From: Streptomyces spinoverrucosus
GTDB lineage: Bacteria; Actinomycetota; Actinomycetes; Streptomycetales; Streptomycetaceae
Length of the DNA stretch: 64,000 nt
Assembly (NCBI RefSeq): GCF_015712165.1
Contig: NZ_JADPZX010000001.1
Span: 4,481,001-4,545,000, forward strand
Reading direction: 5' to 3'
Every line of letters begins with the position of its first letter. The first letter of the stretch is position 1. A model generated the notes under the pieces. It searched no databases and was not told where the DNA came from. It saw only the letters and a program-made list of their open reading frames with translations. The translations under genes and the position numbers were made by a program. Positions 50,041 to 61,578 of the stretch are shown here, piece after piece.

Positions 50041-51566
50041 TGCCACGTGGTGACGGTCGACTCAATCACGATCTGCTTCCCGGCGAGAAAGGCCCCCAGG
50101 ACGCCTGCGGCGTCTTCGGTGTCTGGGCTCCGGGCGAAGAGGTCGCAAAGCTCACGTACTTCGGGCTCTACGCCCTCCAGCATCGGGGCCAGGAATCCGC
50201 GGGAATCGCGGTCAGCAACGGCTCCCAGATCCTCGTCTTCAAGGACATGGGCCTGGTCTCGCAGGTCTTCGACGAGACCTCGCTCGGCTCCCTGCAGGGC
50301 CACATCGCGGTCGGCCACGCCCGCTACTCCACCACCGGCGCCTCGGTGTGGGAGAACGCCCAGCCGACGTTCCGTGCCACCGCGCACGGCTCCATCGCGC
50401 TCGGCCACAACGGCAACCTGGTCAACACCGCCCAGCTCGCCGAGATGGTCGCCGACCTGCCCAAGCAGGACGGCCGTACCACCCGGGTCGCCGCCACCAA
50501 CGACACCGACCTGCTGACGGCCCTGCTGGCCGCCCAGGTCGACGCCGACGGCAAGCCGCTGACCGTCGAGGAAGCCGCCCCGGTCGTGCTCCCGCAGGTC
50601 AGGGGCGCCTTCAGCCTCGTCTTCATGAACGAGCACACCCTGTACGCCGCCCGCGACCCGCAGGGCATCCGCCCGCTGGTCCTGGGCCGCCTGGAGCGCG
50701 GCTGGGTCGTCGCCTCCGAGAGCGCCGCCCTCGACATCTGCGGCGCCAGCTTCGTCCGCGAGGTGGAGCCGGGCGAGTTCCTCGCCATCGACGAGAACGG
50801 CCTGCGCAGCTCCCGATTCGCGGACGCGAAGCCCAAGGGCTGTGTCTTCGAGTACGTGTACCTGGCCCGCCCCGACACCGACATCGCCGGCCGGAACGTG
50901 TACCTCTCCCGCGTCGAGATGGGCCGCCGCCTCGCCAAGGAGGCCCCCGTCGAGGCCGACCTGGTGATAGCGACCCCGGAGTCCGGCACCCCGGCCGCCA
51001 TCGGCTACGCCGAGGCCTCCGGCATCCCGTTCGGTGCGGGTCTGGTGAAGAACGCGTACGTCGGCCGTACGTTCATCCAGCCCTCCCAGACCATTCGCCA
51101 GCTCGGTATCCGGCTGAAGCTGAACCCGCTGAAGGAAGTCATCAAGGGCAAGCGACTGGTCGTCGTCGACGACTCGATCGTGCGCGGAAACACCCAGCGC
51201 GCCCTGGTCCGCATGCTCCGCGAGGCCGGCGCCGCCGAGGTGCACATCCGGATCTCCTCGCCGCCCGTGAAGTGGCCCTGCTTCTTCGGCATCGACTTCG
51301 CCACCCGCGCCGAGCTCATCGCCAACGGCATGACCATCGACGAGATCGGCACCTCGCTCGGCGCCGACTCCCTGGCGTACATCTCCATCGACGGCATGAT
51401 CGAGGCGACCACCATCGCCAAGCCGAACCTGTGCCGCGCCTGCTTCGACGGCGAGTACCCGATGGAGCTCCCGGACCCCGAGCTGCTGGGCAAGCAGCTC
51501 CTGGAGACCGAGCTCGCCGCCGGTCCCGCCGCCACGGCCGCCACCGACGCCATCCGTCGCCCGTAG
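50040..51566 (+). CDS. purF: amidophosphoribosyltransferase
   Basis: First committed step of purine synthesis. The 508-residue protein has a short propeptide before the N-terminal nucleophile Cys (DACGVFGVWAPGEEV), the glutaminase motif YALQHRGQESAGIAV and GHNGNLVNT. The phosphoribosyltransferase domain has the PRPP motif LVVVDDSIVRGNTQR. Cysteines in the C-terminal half (VKWPCFFGID, LCRACFDGEYP) are the usual iron-sulfur ligands of this class. purM follows 44 bp downstream. Confidence 0.97.
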   Translation: MPRGDGRLNHDLLPGEKGPQDACGVFGVWAPGEEVAKLTYFGLYALQHRGQESAGIAVSNGSQILVFKDMGLVSQVFDETSLGSLQGHIAVGHARYSTTGASVWENAQPTFRATAHGSIALGHNGNLVNTAQLAEMVADLPKQDGRTTRVAATNDTDLLTALLAAQVDADGKPLTVEEAAPVVLPQVRGAFSLVFMNEHTLYAARDPQGIRPLVLGRLERGWVVASESAALDICGASFVREVEPGEFLAIDENGLRSSRFADAKPKGCVFEYVYLARPDTDIAGRNVYLSRVEMGRRLAKEAPVEADLVIATPESGTPAAIGYAEASGIPFGAGLVKNAYVGRTFIQPSQTIRQLGIRLKLNPLKEVIKGKRLVVVDDSIVRGNTQRALVRMLREAGAAEVHIRISSPPVKWPCFFGIDFATRAELIANGMTIDEIGTSLGADSLAYISIDGMIEATTIAKPNLCRACFDGEYPMELPDPELLGKQLLETELAAGPAATAATDAIRRP

Positions 51567-51610
51567 GGCGCCCGCGTCACCTGCCGTACGACACGAAGGT
51601 TCTCAAAGCC

Positions 51611-52678
51611 ATGTCTGAGACAACTGGTGCCAGCTACGCAGCCGCGGGCGTCGACATCGAAGCGGGCGACCGCGCGGTCGAGCTGATGAAGGAGTGGGTG
51701 AAGAAGACGCAGCGCCCCGAGGTCCTCGGCGGCCTCGGCGGCTTCGCCGGCCTCTTCGACGCCTCCGCCCTCAAGCGCTACGAGCGCCCGCTGCTCGCTT
51801 CCGCCACGGATGGCGTCGGCACCAAGGTCGACGTCGCCCGCCAGCTGGGCGTGTACGACACGATCGGCCACGACCTGGTCGCCATGGTCATGGACGACAT
51901 CGTGGTGTGCGGCGCCGAGCCGCTGTTCATGACCGACTACATCTGCGTCGGCAAGGTCCACCCCGAGCGGGTCGCCGCCATCGTCAAGGGCATCGCCGAG
52001 GGCTGTGTGCTGGCCGGCTGCGCCCTGGTGGGTGGCGAGACGGCCGAGCACCCCGGGCTGCTGGGCGAGGACGACTTCGACGTCGCCGGCGCCGGTACGG
52101 GCGTGGTGGAGGCCGACCGGCTGCTCGGCCCCGATCGCATCCGAACGGGTGACGCCGTCATCGCCATGGCGTCCTCCGGTCTTCACTCGAACGGGTACTC
52201 GCTGGTCCGGCACGTGCTGCTGAACCAGGCGGGCCTGTCCCTCGACGCCCACATCGACGAACTCGGCCGCACCCTCGGCGAGGAGCTGCTGGAGCCGACG
52301 AAGATCTACTCGCTGGACTGCCTCGCGCTCACCCGCACCACCGAGGTGCACGCCTTCAGCCACATCACCGGCGGTGGACTCGCGGCCAACCTGGCCCGCG
52401 TCATCCCCGACGGCCTGCACGCCATCGTCGACCGCTCCACCTGGACCCCGGCACCGGTCTTCGACCTCGTCGGCAGGACGGGTGAGGTCGAACGCCTGGA
52501 GCTGGAGAAGACCCTCAACATGGGCGTCGGCATGATCGCGATCGTCCCGGAGGAGTCCACCGAGGTGGCCCTGGCGACGCTGGCCGACCGCGGCGTCGAC
52601 GCCTGGGTCGCCGGTGAGATCACGGACCGGGGCGAGCACACCACGGGCGCCGCCCTGGTGGGTGATTACAGCGCCTGA
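51611..52678 (+). CDS. purM: phosphoribosylformylglycinamidine cyclo-ligase (AIR synthetase)
   Basis: Converts FGAM to AIR with ATP. The 355-residue protein shows SYAAAGVDIEAGDRAVELMK, LLASATDGVGTKVDVARQL, HDLVAMVMDDIVVCGAEPL, GCALVGGETAEHPGLL and FSHITGGGLAANLARVIP, all standard for PurM. It forms an operon with purF and ends at a strong terminator shared back-to-back with the DUF3073 gene. Confidence 0.97.
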   Translation: MSETTGASYAAAGVDIEAGDRAVELMKEWVKKTQRPEVLGGLGGFAGLFDASALKRYERPLLASATDGVGTKVDVARQLGVYDTIGHDLVAMVMDDIVVCGAEPLFMTDYICVGKVHPERVAAIVKGIAEGCVLAGCALVGGETAEHPGLLGEDDFDVAGAGTGVVEADRLLGPDRIRTGDAVIAMASSGLHSNGYSLVRHVLLNQAGLSLDAHIDELGRTLGEELLEPTKIYSLDCLALTRTTEVHAFSHITGGGLAANLARVIPDGLHAIVDRSTWTPAPVFDLVGRTGEVERLELEKTLNMGVGMIAIVPEESTEVALATLADRGVDAWVAGEITDRGEHTTGAALVGDYSA

Positions 52679-52697
52679 CGCCCTGCGGGCAGCACAG

Positions 52698-52731
52698 AAC
52701 CCGGTCGGTGACCGAGGTCACCGACCGGGTT
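52698..52731. terminator. bidirectional terminator between purM and the DUF3073 gene
   Basis: A perfect 15-bp stem AACCCGGTCGGTGAC / GTCACCGACCGGGTT with a CGAG loop, lying between two converging genes. Confidence 0.85.
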
Positions 52732-52747
52732 GCTGCTCAGTGCAAGG

Positions 52748-53002
52748 TCAAGCGCCGCGACGGTGGCGCGAGGAGTCGTCGTCCTCGTCCTCGTCGTCGT
52801 CCTCATAGAGGTCGGCGTACCGTGCGTACAGGTCGTCGTCGTGCTCATCGTCCTCGAACCGGTCACCGTTCGTGTTCGGTGACGTGTTCGACGTCGATGC
52901 GCCCAGCTCCTCGGCCAGGCGTGAGAGGTCCGTCCCACCGCTGTTGTACTTCAGCTGGCGGGCGACCTTCGTCTGCTTGGCCTTGGCCCGGCCGCGCCCC
53001 AT
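52748..53002 (-). CDS. DUF3073 family protein
   Basis: The 84-residue protein starts GRGRAKAKQTKVARQLKYNS, the conserved DUF3073 block, and ends in a very acidic tail (LYEDDDEDEDDDS). The basic head and acid tail suggest a nucleic-acid or ribosome-associated role, but none is established to my knowledge. Its location between purM and vdh is conserved in Streptomyces as I recall. Confidence 0.9.
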   Translation of the reverse strand: MGRGRAKAKQTKVARQLKYNSGGTDLSRLAEELGASTSNTSPNTNGDRFEDDEHDDDLYARYADLYEDDDEDEDDDSSRHRRGA

Positions 53003-53306
53003 GGCTCGACCCCCTCAACGACGGGGCTCGACGGCCCCAGAGTCTTGACACGCGTTCATGATCCGGAACGGGCTCTCCGTGGAGAGACCGGTCCGTAGGG
53101 CTTCCACGGTACCTGAGCCCGCGCCCATACGGTACGTCGCCCGCAGCACGCGCGTGTGCCCAGAACCTTTGAGGCGCCCCGTCCTCGCTGGTCAGTGGCG
53201 ATTTTAACCACTTATTGGCGGGCGACCCGCCGGTCGAAGTGAGAGTTCTCTCCAACTGTCCACCGGCAGGTACCGCCCAAACCCCACGGATGAGCCCTGC
53301 GGAACG
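53003..53306. other. promoter region of the DUF3073 gene and 3' flank of vdh
   Basis: No gene is supported. A short hairpin ACGGGGC / GCCCCGT-like near 53020-53034 and an A/T-richer patch (TTTTAACCACTTATT, about 53204-53218) are the only notable features. Confidence 0.35.
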
Positions 53307-54407
53307 TCACCATCCGCGCGCGGCGCGCCCCTCCGCCATCCGCTGCTCGGCGATCCGGTCGGCCGCGGCGGCCGGCGGAATCCCGTCGTCCTTCGCACGT
53401 GCGAATATGGCCAGCGTGGTGTCGTAGATCCGCGCCGCCTTCGCCTTGCACCGGTCGAAGTCGAAGCCGTGCAGTTCGTCGGCCACCTGGATGACCCCGC
53501 CGGCGTTCACCACGTAGTCGGGCGCGTAGAGGATCCCGCGGTCGGCGAGGTCCTTCTCGACACCCGGATGGGCGAGCTGGTTGTTGGCCGCGCCGCACAC
53601 CACCCGCGCGGTCAGTACCGGAACGGAGTAGTCGTTCAGCGCCCCGCCGAGCGCGCACGGGGCGTAGATGTCGAGACCGTCGACGCGGATCAGCGCGTCG
53701 GTGTCGGCGACCGCCGTGACGTTCGGGTGCCGCTCGGTGACCCGGCGTACGGCCTCCTCGCGCACGTCGGTGACGAACACCTCGGCGCCCTCCGCCCTCA
53801 GGTGCTCCACCAGGTGGTGGCCGACCTTGCCGACGCCGGCGATGCCGACCCGGCGGCCACGCAGCGAGGGGTCGCCCCACAGGTGCTGAGCGGAGGCGCG
53901 CATGCCCTGGTAGACACCGAAGGCGGTGAGGACGGAGGAGTCGCCGGCGCCGCCGTTCTCCGGGGAGCGCCCGGTGGTCCAGCGGCACTCACGGGCCACG
54001 ACGTCCATGTCGGCGACGTACGTACCCACGTCGCACGCGGTGACGTACCGGCCGCCCAGCGAGGCCACGAACCGGCCGTAGGCGAGCAGCAGCTCCTCGC
54101 TCTTGATCCGCTCCGGGTCGCCGATGATCACGGCCTTGCCGCCGCCGTGGTCCAGCCCGGCCATGGCGTTCTTGTACGACATCCCGCGCGCGAGGTTGAG
54201 CGCGTCGGCGACGGCCTCGGCCTCGTTCGCGTACGGGTAGAAGCGCGTACCGCCGAGCGCGGGGCCGAGGGCGGTGGAGTGAATGGCGATCACGGCCTTC
54301 AGGCCGCTCGCGCGGTCCTGGCAGAGCACGACTTGCTCATGACCGCCCTGGTCCGAGTGGAACAGGGTGTGCAGTACATCAGCAGGTGCGCCGGTTACGT
54401 CGGTCAC
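53307..54407 (-). CDS. vdh: valine (Leu/Phe/Val) dehydrogenase
   Basis: This NAD-dependent enzyme deaminates branched-chain amino acids, feeding acyl-CoA precursors to lipids and polyketides in Streptomyces. The 366-residue protein has [20 protein letters not shown], the catalytic lysine regions [33 protein letters not shown], and the Rossmann motif [20 protein letters not shown] 54407 follows AGGAG at a spacing of eight. It is divergent from the gene at 54629. Confidence 0.95.
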   Translation of the reverse strand: MTDVTGAPADVLHTLFHSDQGGHEQVVLCQDRASGLKAVIAIHSTALGPALGGTRFYPYANEAEAVADALNLARGMSYKNAMAGLDHGGGKAVIIGDPERIKSEELLLAYGRFVASLGGRYVTACDVGTYVADMDVVARECRWTTGRSPENGGAGDSSVLTAFGVYQGMRASAQHLWGDPSLRGRRVGIAGVGKVGHHLVEHLRAEGAEVFVTDVREEAVRRVTERHPNVTAVADTDALIRVDGLDIYAPCALGGALNDYSVPVLTARVVCGAANNQLAHPGVEKDLADRGILYAPDYVVNAGGVIQVADELHGFDFDRCKAKAARIYDTTLAIFARAKDDGIPPAAAADRIAEQRMAEGRAARGW

Positions 54408-54628
54408 GGTGGTGACTCCTGAGGTAAGAAGCGGCGATTGGACGGGGTCCCGTGCGGGTGGCGGGGCCTGTGAGCATGAGATTAAAGCCTCCAGGGCCCG
54501 CCGACCGGGCAGTGCTCAGGATCACCTCCGCACGGAGTACGTCCGTGCGACGATTTGCATAGTTTTCCCGCGCGTTTGTGGGCGGGTTCCGCAGGTTTCC
54601 CCGGCAGACGGCGGGGGAGGGAGCAGGC

Positions 54629-55480
54629 GTGCCCAAGGTGTCCTCGGTGATCGTTCCGTATGCGGCGTACCTGCGCGTGTACGAGCCGCTGGCCGCCTTC
54701 CCCGAGCCGGAGCGCGACCACTGGACACGCTACGCGCGCCGCCCGGACCGCCCCTCGTACCAGGACGAACTGCGCCGCTCCCTGGCCGACTTGCTGCCCA
54801 CGCCGCCCGTGCCGGTGCCGGTGCACGAGAGCCGTGACGCCTTCGTGCTGGAGGCCGACGGGGTGGTCCACATCTGCCCCTGGCGGACCCGGCTGCGCGG
54901 CTGGCAGGCGCTCGGCGACCTCGCCGAGGAGCTCCCGCCGCCGCTCCTGGACGCCGTGCTGCCGCCCCTGGTGCGCCACCAGGCGACCCAGGACTACGAG
55001 CGCTGGCTGGCCGGCAACCCCGACGCCCGCCCCTGGATCCGCACGGCGACCTGGCAGGTGCCGCTGAACTGGTTCGTCCTCGTCTCCGACGAGGAGCGGC
55101 AGTACGACAAGGGCTCCGGGGGCACCGACGACGCCCCGCCGGTGCTGCGCTACCGCACGCCCATGGTGCAGGCCCGGCGCCGGGTGGCCCGTGCCCTGCG
55201 CACGCTCAAGAACGCCATGGACGAGGGGCCGCTGATCGACGGCCTGGTGGACGTCGGGCGATGGCTGGAGGAATTCCATCCGCGCTCGCTGGTGGAGCTG
55301 GACTACGGCGGGCTCGTGCACGCCCTGTCGGCCGGTGACCTGGAGGGCGATCACTCGGCGGCCGACGTGGCCGAGGGGATCGAGGCGCTGCGCATCGGCG
55401 ACGGGGCCACGGCGGGCGAGGCGTACGGGCGGCTGGTGGAGCGCTGGCGGTCGGTGCGGGACCTGCGTTCGGCGAACTGA
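54629..55480 (+). CDS. conserved hypothetical protein between vdh and bldC
   Basis: A 283-residue soluble protein (VIVPYAAYLRVYEPLAAFPE, WLAGNPDARPWIRTATWQVP, WFVLVSDEERQYDKGSGG). GTG 54629 follows GGAGGGAG; the longer frame to 54578 has no site. In S. coelicolor a homologous hypothetical gene (SCO4090, from memory) holds the same place next to bldC, so it is conserved, but no function can be read from the sequence. Confidence 0.85.
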   Translation: MPKVSSVIVPYAAYLRVYEPLAAFPEPERDHWTRYARRPDRPSYQDELRRSLADLLPTPPVPVPVHESRDAFVLEADGVVHICPWRTRLRGWQALGDLAEELPPPLLDAVLPPLVRHQATQDYERWLAGNPDARPWIRTATWQVPLNWFVLVSDEERQYDKGSGGTDDAPPVLRYRTPMVQARRRVARALRTLKNAMDEGPLIDGLVDVGRWLEEFHPRSLVELDYGGLVHALSAGDLEGDHSAADVAEGIEALRIGDGATAGEAYGRLVERWRSVRDLRSAN

Positions 55481-56000
55481 CGTACTGTTCTGTGACGCAC
55501 CTTACGGACCTTACGGGACGTCAACAAGGGATCTAGAACCCGATCTGGGCGTATCCGTCAAGAGTGTGATGCATGCGACATGCGTGACGGAGCGCACGTA
55601 CACGGCTCTTGCGGTCCTTGCCCGTCCTCATGCCAAAATAGGACAAGGAGTCCGGGGAGGACTCTGTCCGCCCCGATGTGCTCAACTGTGGGCGGATTCT
55701 CCGCATTGCACGCTTTGGGGGGTCTGGTGACTCCTGATCGCCCTGTGACTGATCGTCACAGCGGCGTGACTGTCCGCTATGGCATGGTCCATCGGCATCC
55801 GTCGCTGATGAACACCTGGGAGGGCAATTCCATCGGTTTGGCCGACGCGGCTGGACAGATGGTGTAGTTGTAGTGCCGAGGACAAGCCGTTCGTCCTATA
55901 ACCGACTCGACTCGCGTCCGCCATTTCGGGCAACGCGGGTCAAGGTGCAGAATTTAGAGGAAAGAACCGAGAAGGTTCGGTTCTCCCGAGGAGGCCGCTC
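55481..56000. promoter_or_regulatory. long upstream region of bldC
   Basis: This 520-bp region carries the bldC promoter and an unusually long leader. AGAATTTAGAGG (about 55949-55960) is a possible -10 zone and GAGGAGG just before 56001 is the ribosome-binding site. GAACCGAGAAGGTTC (55967-55981) is a small hairpin in the leader. A short ORF is noted separately. Confidence 0.45.
55727..55867 (+). CDS. possible small ORF upstream of bldC (46 aa)
   Basis: GTG 55727, four bases after GGGGGG, opens a frame reading TPDRPVTDRHSGVTVRYGMV, then HRHPSLMNTWEGNSIGLADA and a stop at 55867. Codon bias is weak and no domain is recognised. It could be a leader peptide or chance; conservation across species would decide. 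Confidence 0.3.
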   Translation: MTPDRPVTDRHSGVTVRYGMVHRHPSLMNTWEGNSIGLADAAGQMV

Positions 56001-56207
56001 ATGACCGCTCGCACCCCTGATGCCGAGCCGCTGCTGACCCCGGCTGAGGTCGCCACGATGTTCCGCGTCGACCCGAAGACGGTCACGCGGTGGGCGAAGG
56101 CCGGCAAGCTCACTTCCATCCGCACGCTCGGCGGGCACCGCCGCTACCGCGAGGCCGAGGTCCGCGCTCTGCTCGCGGGCATCCCGCAGCAGCGCAGCGA
56201 GGCCTGA
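56001..56207 (+). CDS. bldC: BldC, MerR-like developmental regulator
   Basis: The 68-residue protein (LLTPAEVATMFRVDPKTVTR, WAKAGKLTSIRTLGGHRRYR) is the classical BldC: a single MerR-type winged HTH without effector or dimerisation domain. BldC binds cooperatively to direct repeats and represses sporulation genes during vegetative growth. ATG 56001 follows GAGGAGG. A strong terminator follows at 56343. Confidence 0.97.
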   Translation: MTARTPDAEPLLTPAEVATMFRVDPKTVTRWAKAGKLTSIRTLGGHRRYREAEVRALLAGIPQQRSEA

Positions 56208-56342
56208 ACAACTGAATAACCGGACAAACCGGCCGGTCCCCCAACCTGCCGAGGCGTCCGAAACCAAGCTCCAAGCGACGCGGGTTCTGCCCCAACAGAG
56301 CCCTCGCCCACGGTCCTCAGGCAACTGACAGGGTGCGTCGTC

Positions 56343-56382
56343 GATCGCGCTGGACTCCGCCGGGTCCAGCGCGATCTTTTTT
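56343..56382 (+). terminator. intrinsic terminator of bldC
   Basis: A 13-bp stem GATCGCGCTGGAC / GTCCAGCGCGATC with an 8-base loop, followed by six T (56377-56382). Confidence 0.92.
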
Positions 56383-56618
56383 GTGCGCGGAATGCCCAGG
56401 CTGTGGGCGGGCTTGTCGGACTCTGGGGAGGGGTGTCGGAGCTGCTGTGAGGGAACCCCTCGGGGTAGTGCAATTGCACATATTAAATTGACTTGTTGTA
56501 GGGGATGGGTAAGTACCGCCGTTTCAGAAACTCATGCGGTGACTCCCGTCACATGCCAGTGTGGTTGTTGCCTCTGGCCTATGTGCGGTAAGGGAGTTGA
56601 GGGTGCGGGGGCATGGCG
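56383..56618. other. non-coding stretch with a perfect palindrome
   Basis: GTGCAATTGCAC (56468-56479) is a perfect 12-bp palindrome in an unusually A/T-rich patch. TTGACT ... TAAGTA to its right (about 56488-56515) resembles a promoter pointing right, but no gene lies downstream on that strand. Possible unannotated small RNA. Confidence 0.35.
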
Positions 56619-56813
56619 TCATGCGTCGGTGGGGCGCTCTTCATCGGCGCCCTCCTCCTCGGCGGCGTCCGTCGCTCGCGGCGCGGAGTCCATGGCGAGC
56701 CGCAGCAGCCGGTGGCAGACCGGGCAGTGCCGGGTGTGATGCCGGTACGACGACGCGGCCGACAGATGCGCACGCAGCAGCGCCCGCGTCTCGTGCCTCG
56801 CCGATGCCGCCAT
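56619..56813 (-). CDS. small conserved protein, DUF6274-like
   Basis: A 64-residue protein (AASARHETRALLRAHLSAAS, YRHHTRHCPVCHRLLRLAMD) with a CxxC and flanking histidines that may bind a metal, and an acidic tail. ATG 56813 has GGAGG six bases upstream, a strong ribosome-binding site. The longer open frame to 57098 would run through the tRNA-Asp gene and is not used. I recall the family as DUF6274. Confidence 0.72.
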   Translation of the reverse strand: MAASARHETRALLRAHLSAASSYRHHTRHCPVCHRLLRLAMDSAPRATDAAEEEGADEERPTDA

Positions 56814-56906
56814 ACGCCACCTCCGGGGGCCCTGCGGGCGGGTTGCCCTGGTTTCTGAGTACCGACCGAATGTGACGCCGTCAAGGAGGCGTGGAGCGCA
56901 TACGAA

Positions 56907-56936
56907 AGAGCCCGGGTTCCGAAGAACCCGGGCTCT
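56907..56936 (-). terminator. terminator of tRNA-Asp
   Basis: A 13-bp stem AGAGCCCGGGTTC / GAACCCGGGCTCT with a 4-base CGAA loop, 12 bp beyond the tRNA 3' end. Confidence 0.8.
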
Positions 56937-56947
56937 CTCACCGGATG

Positions 56948-57022
56948 CGGTCCTGACGGGATTTGAACCCGCGGCCTCCACCTTGACAGGGTGGCGAGCA
57001 CTCCAAACTGCTCCACAGGACC
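56948..57022 (-). tRNA. tRNA-Asp(GTC)
   Basis: Acceptor GGTCCTG / CAGGACC, discriminator G, anticodon loop CTGTCAA (GTC), T-arm with GTTCAAATC. No CCA encoded. An identical gene lies at 61333. Confidence 0.96.
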
Positions 57023-57115
57023 AGGTTTCGCGGCGCGATTCCTGCGTTGCGCTGCGAGAAGAGACTGTACAGGAGCGTGGCCGCCTGGTCGAACTCACTT
57101 AGCGTGCGGGCTCCG

Positions 57116-61060
<3,945 letters not shown>

Positions 61061-61143
61061 ACGCGGTCCAGGATCGCACCTCGTCCGAACGACTGGCGAA
61101 CCAATTGCTACGGGTGCGGGTGGGGGTAAGCACCGCACCGTAA

Positions 61144-61181
61144 GAAGAACCGCATGAAGAACCTTATGAAGAACCGCATGA
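61144..61181. repeat. three 12-bp direct repeats
   Basis: AAGAACCGCATG, AAGAACCTTATG, AAGAACCGCATG in tandem between hrpA and the tRNA-Phe terminator. No function is evident. Confidence 0.6.
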
Positions 61182-61184
61182 GAA

Positions 61185-61215
61185 AGCCCCTCTCCGATCT
61201 CGCCGGAGAGGGGCT
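61185..61215 (-). terminator. terminator of tRNA-Phe
   Basis: AGCCCCTCTCCG / CGGAGAGGGGCT with a 7-base loop, about 20 bp beyond the tRNA 3' end; read leftward it is followed by TTCTCAT. Confidence 0.8.
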
Positions 61216-61236
61216 CTCGCCCTGCTAGGGCTGTTG

Positions 61237-61310
61237 TGGCTGGGGCCGGGGTCGAACCGGCGACCTTCCGCTTTTCAGGCGGACGCTCGTACCAACTGAG
61301 CTACCCAGCC
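61237..61310 (-). tRNA. tRNA-Phe(GAA)
   Basis: Acceptor GGCTGGG / CCCAGCC, discriminator A, D-loop with GG, anticodon loop CTGAAAA (GAA), T-arm GTTCGACCC. No CCA encoded. It lies 22 bp downstream of tRNA-Asp on the same strand and is probably co-transcribed with it. Confidence 0.96.
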
Positions 61311-61332
61311 ACGGGGTTTGTGGAACCCCGAG

Positions 61333-61407
61333 CGGTCCTGACGGGATTTGAACCCGCGGCCTCCACCTTGACAGGGTGGCGAGCACTCCAAACTGCTCCA
61401 CAGGACC
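61333..61407 (-). tRNA. tRNA-Asp(GTC), second copy
   Basis: Identical to 56948-57022 in all 75 bases. It is first in a tRNA-Asp/tRNA-Phe pair transcribed leftward. Confidence 0.96.
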
Positions 61408-61578
61408 AGGCTGTTGCGTACGACAGTGTCGCACACGGCGATGTGGGTCTCCAAAACCAGTGGAAGAAATCCGCCGGGACTTGGCTTCCCGGTGGCTGAC
61501 CTGCACTTTCTTGGTGCCCGATGTCGCTGGATCAGCATATCAGAGGGTGGATGGTGGCCCGTACCGGTTAATTCCGCG

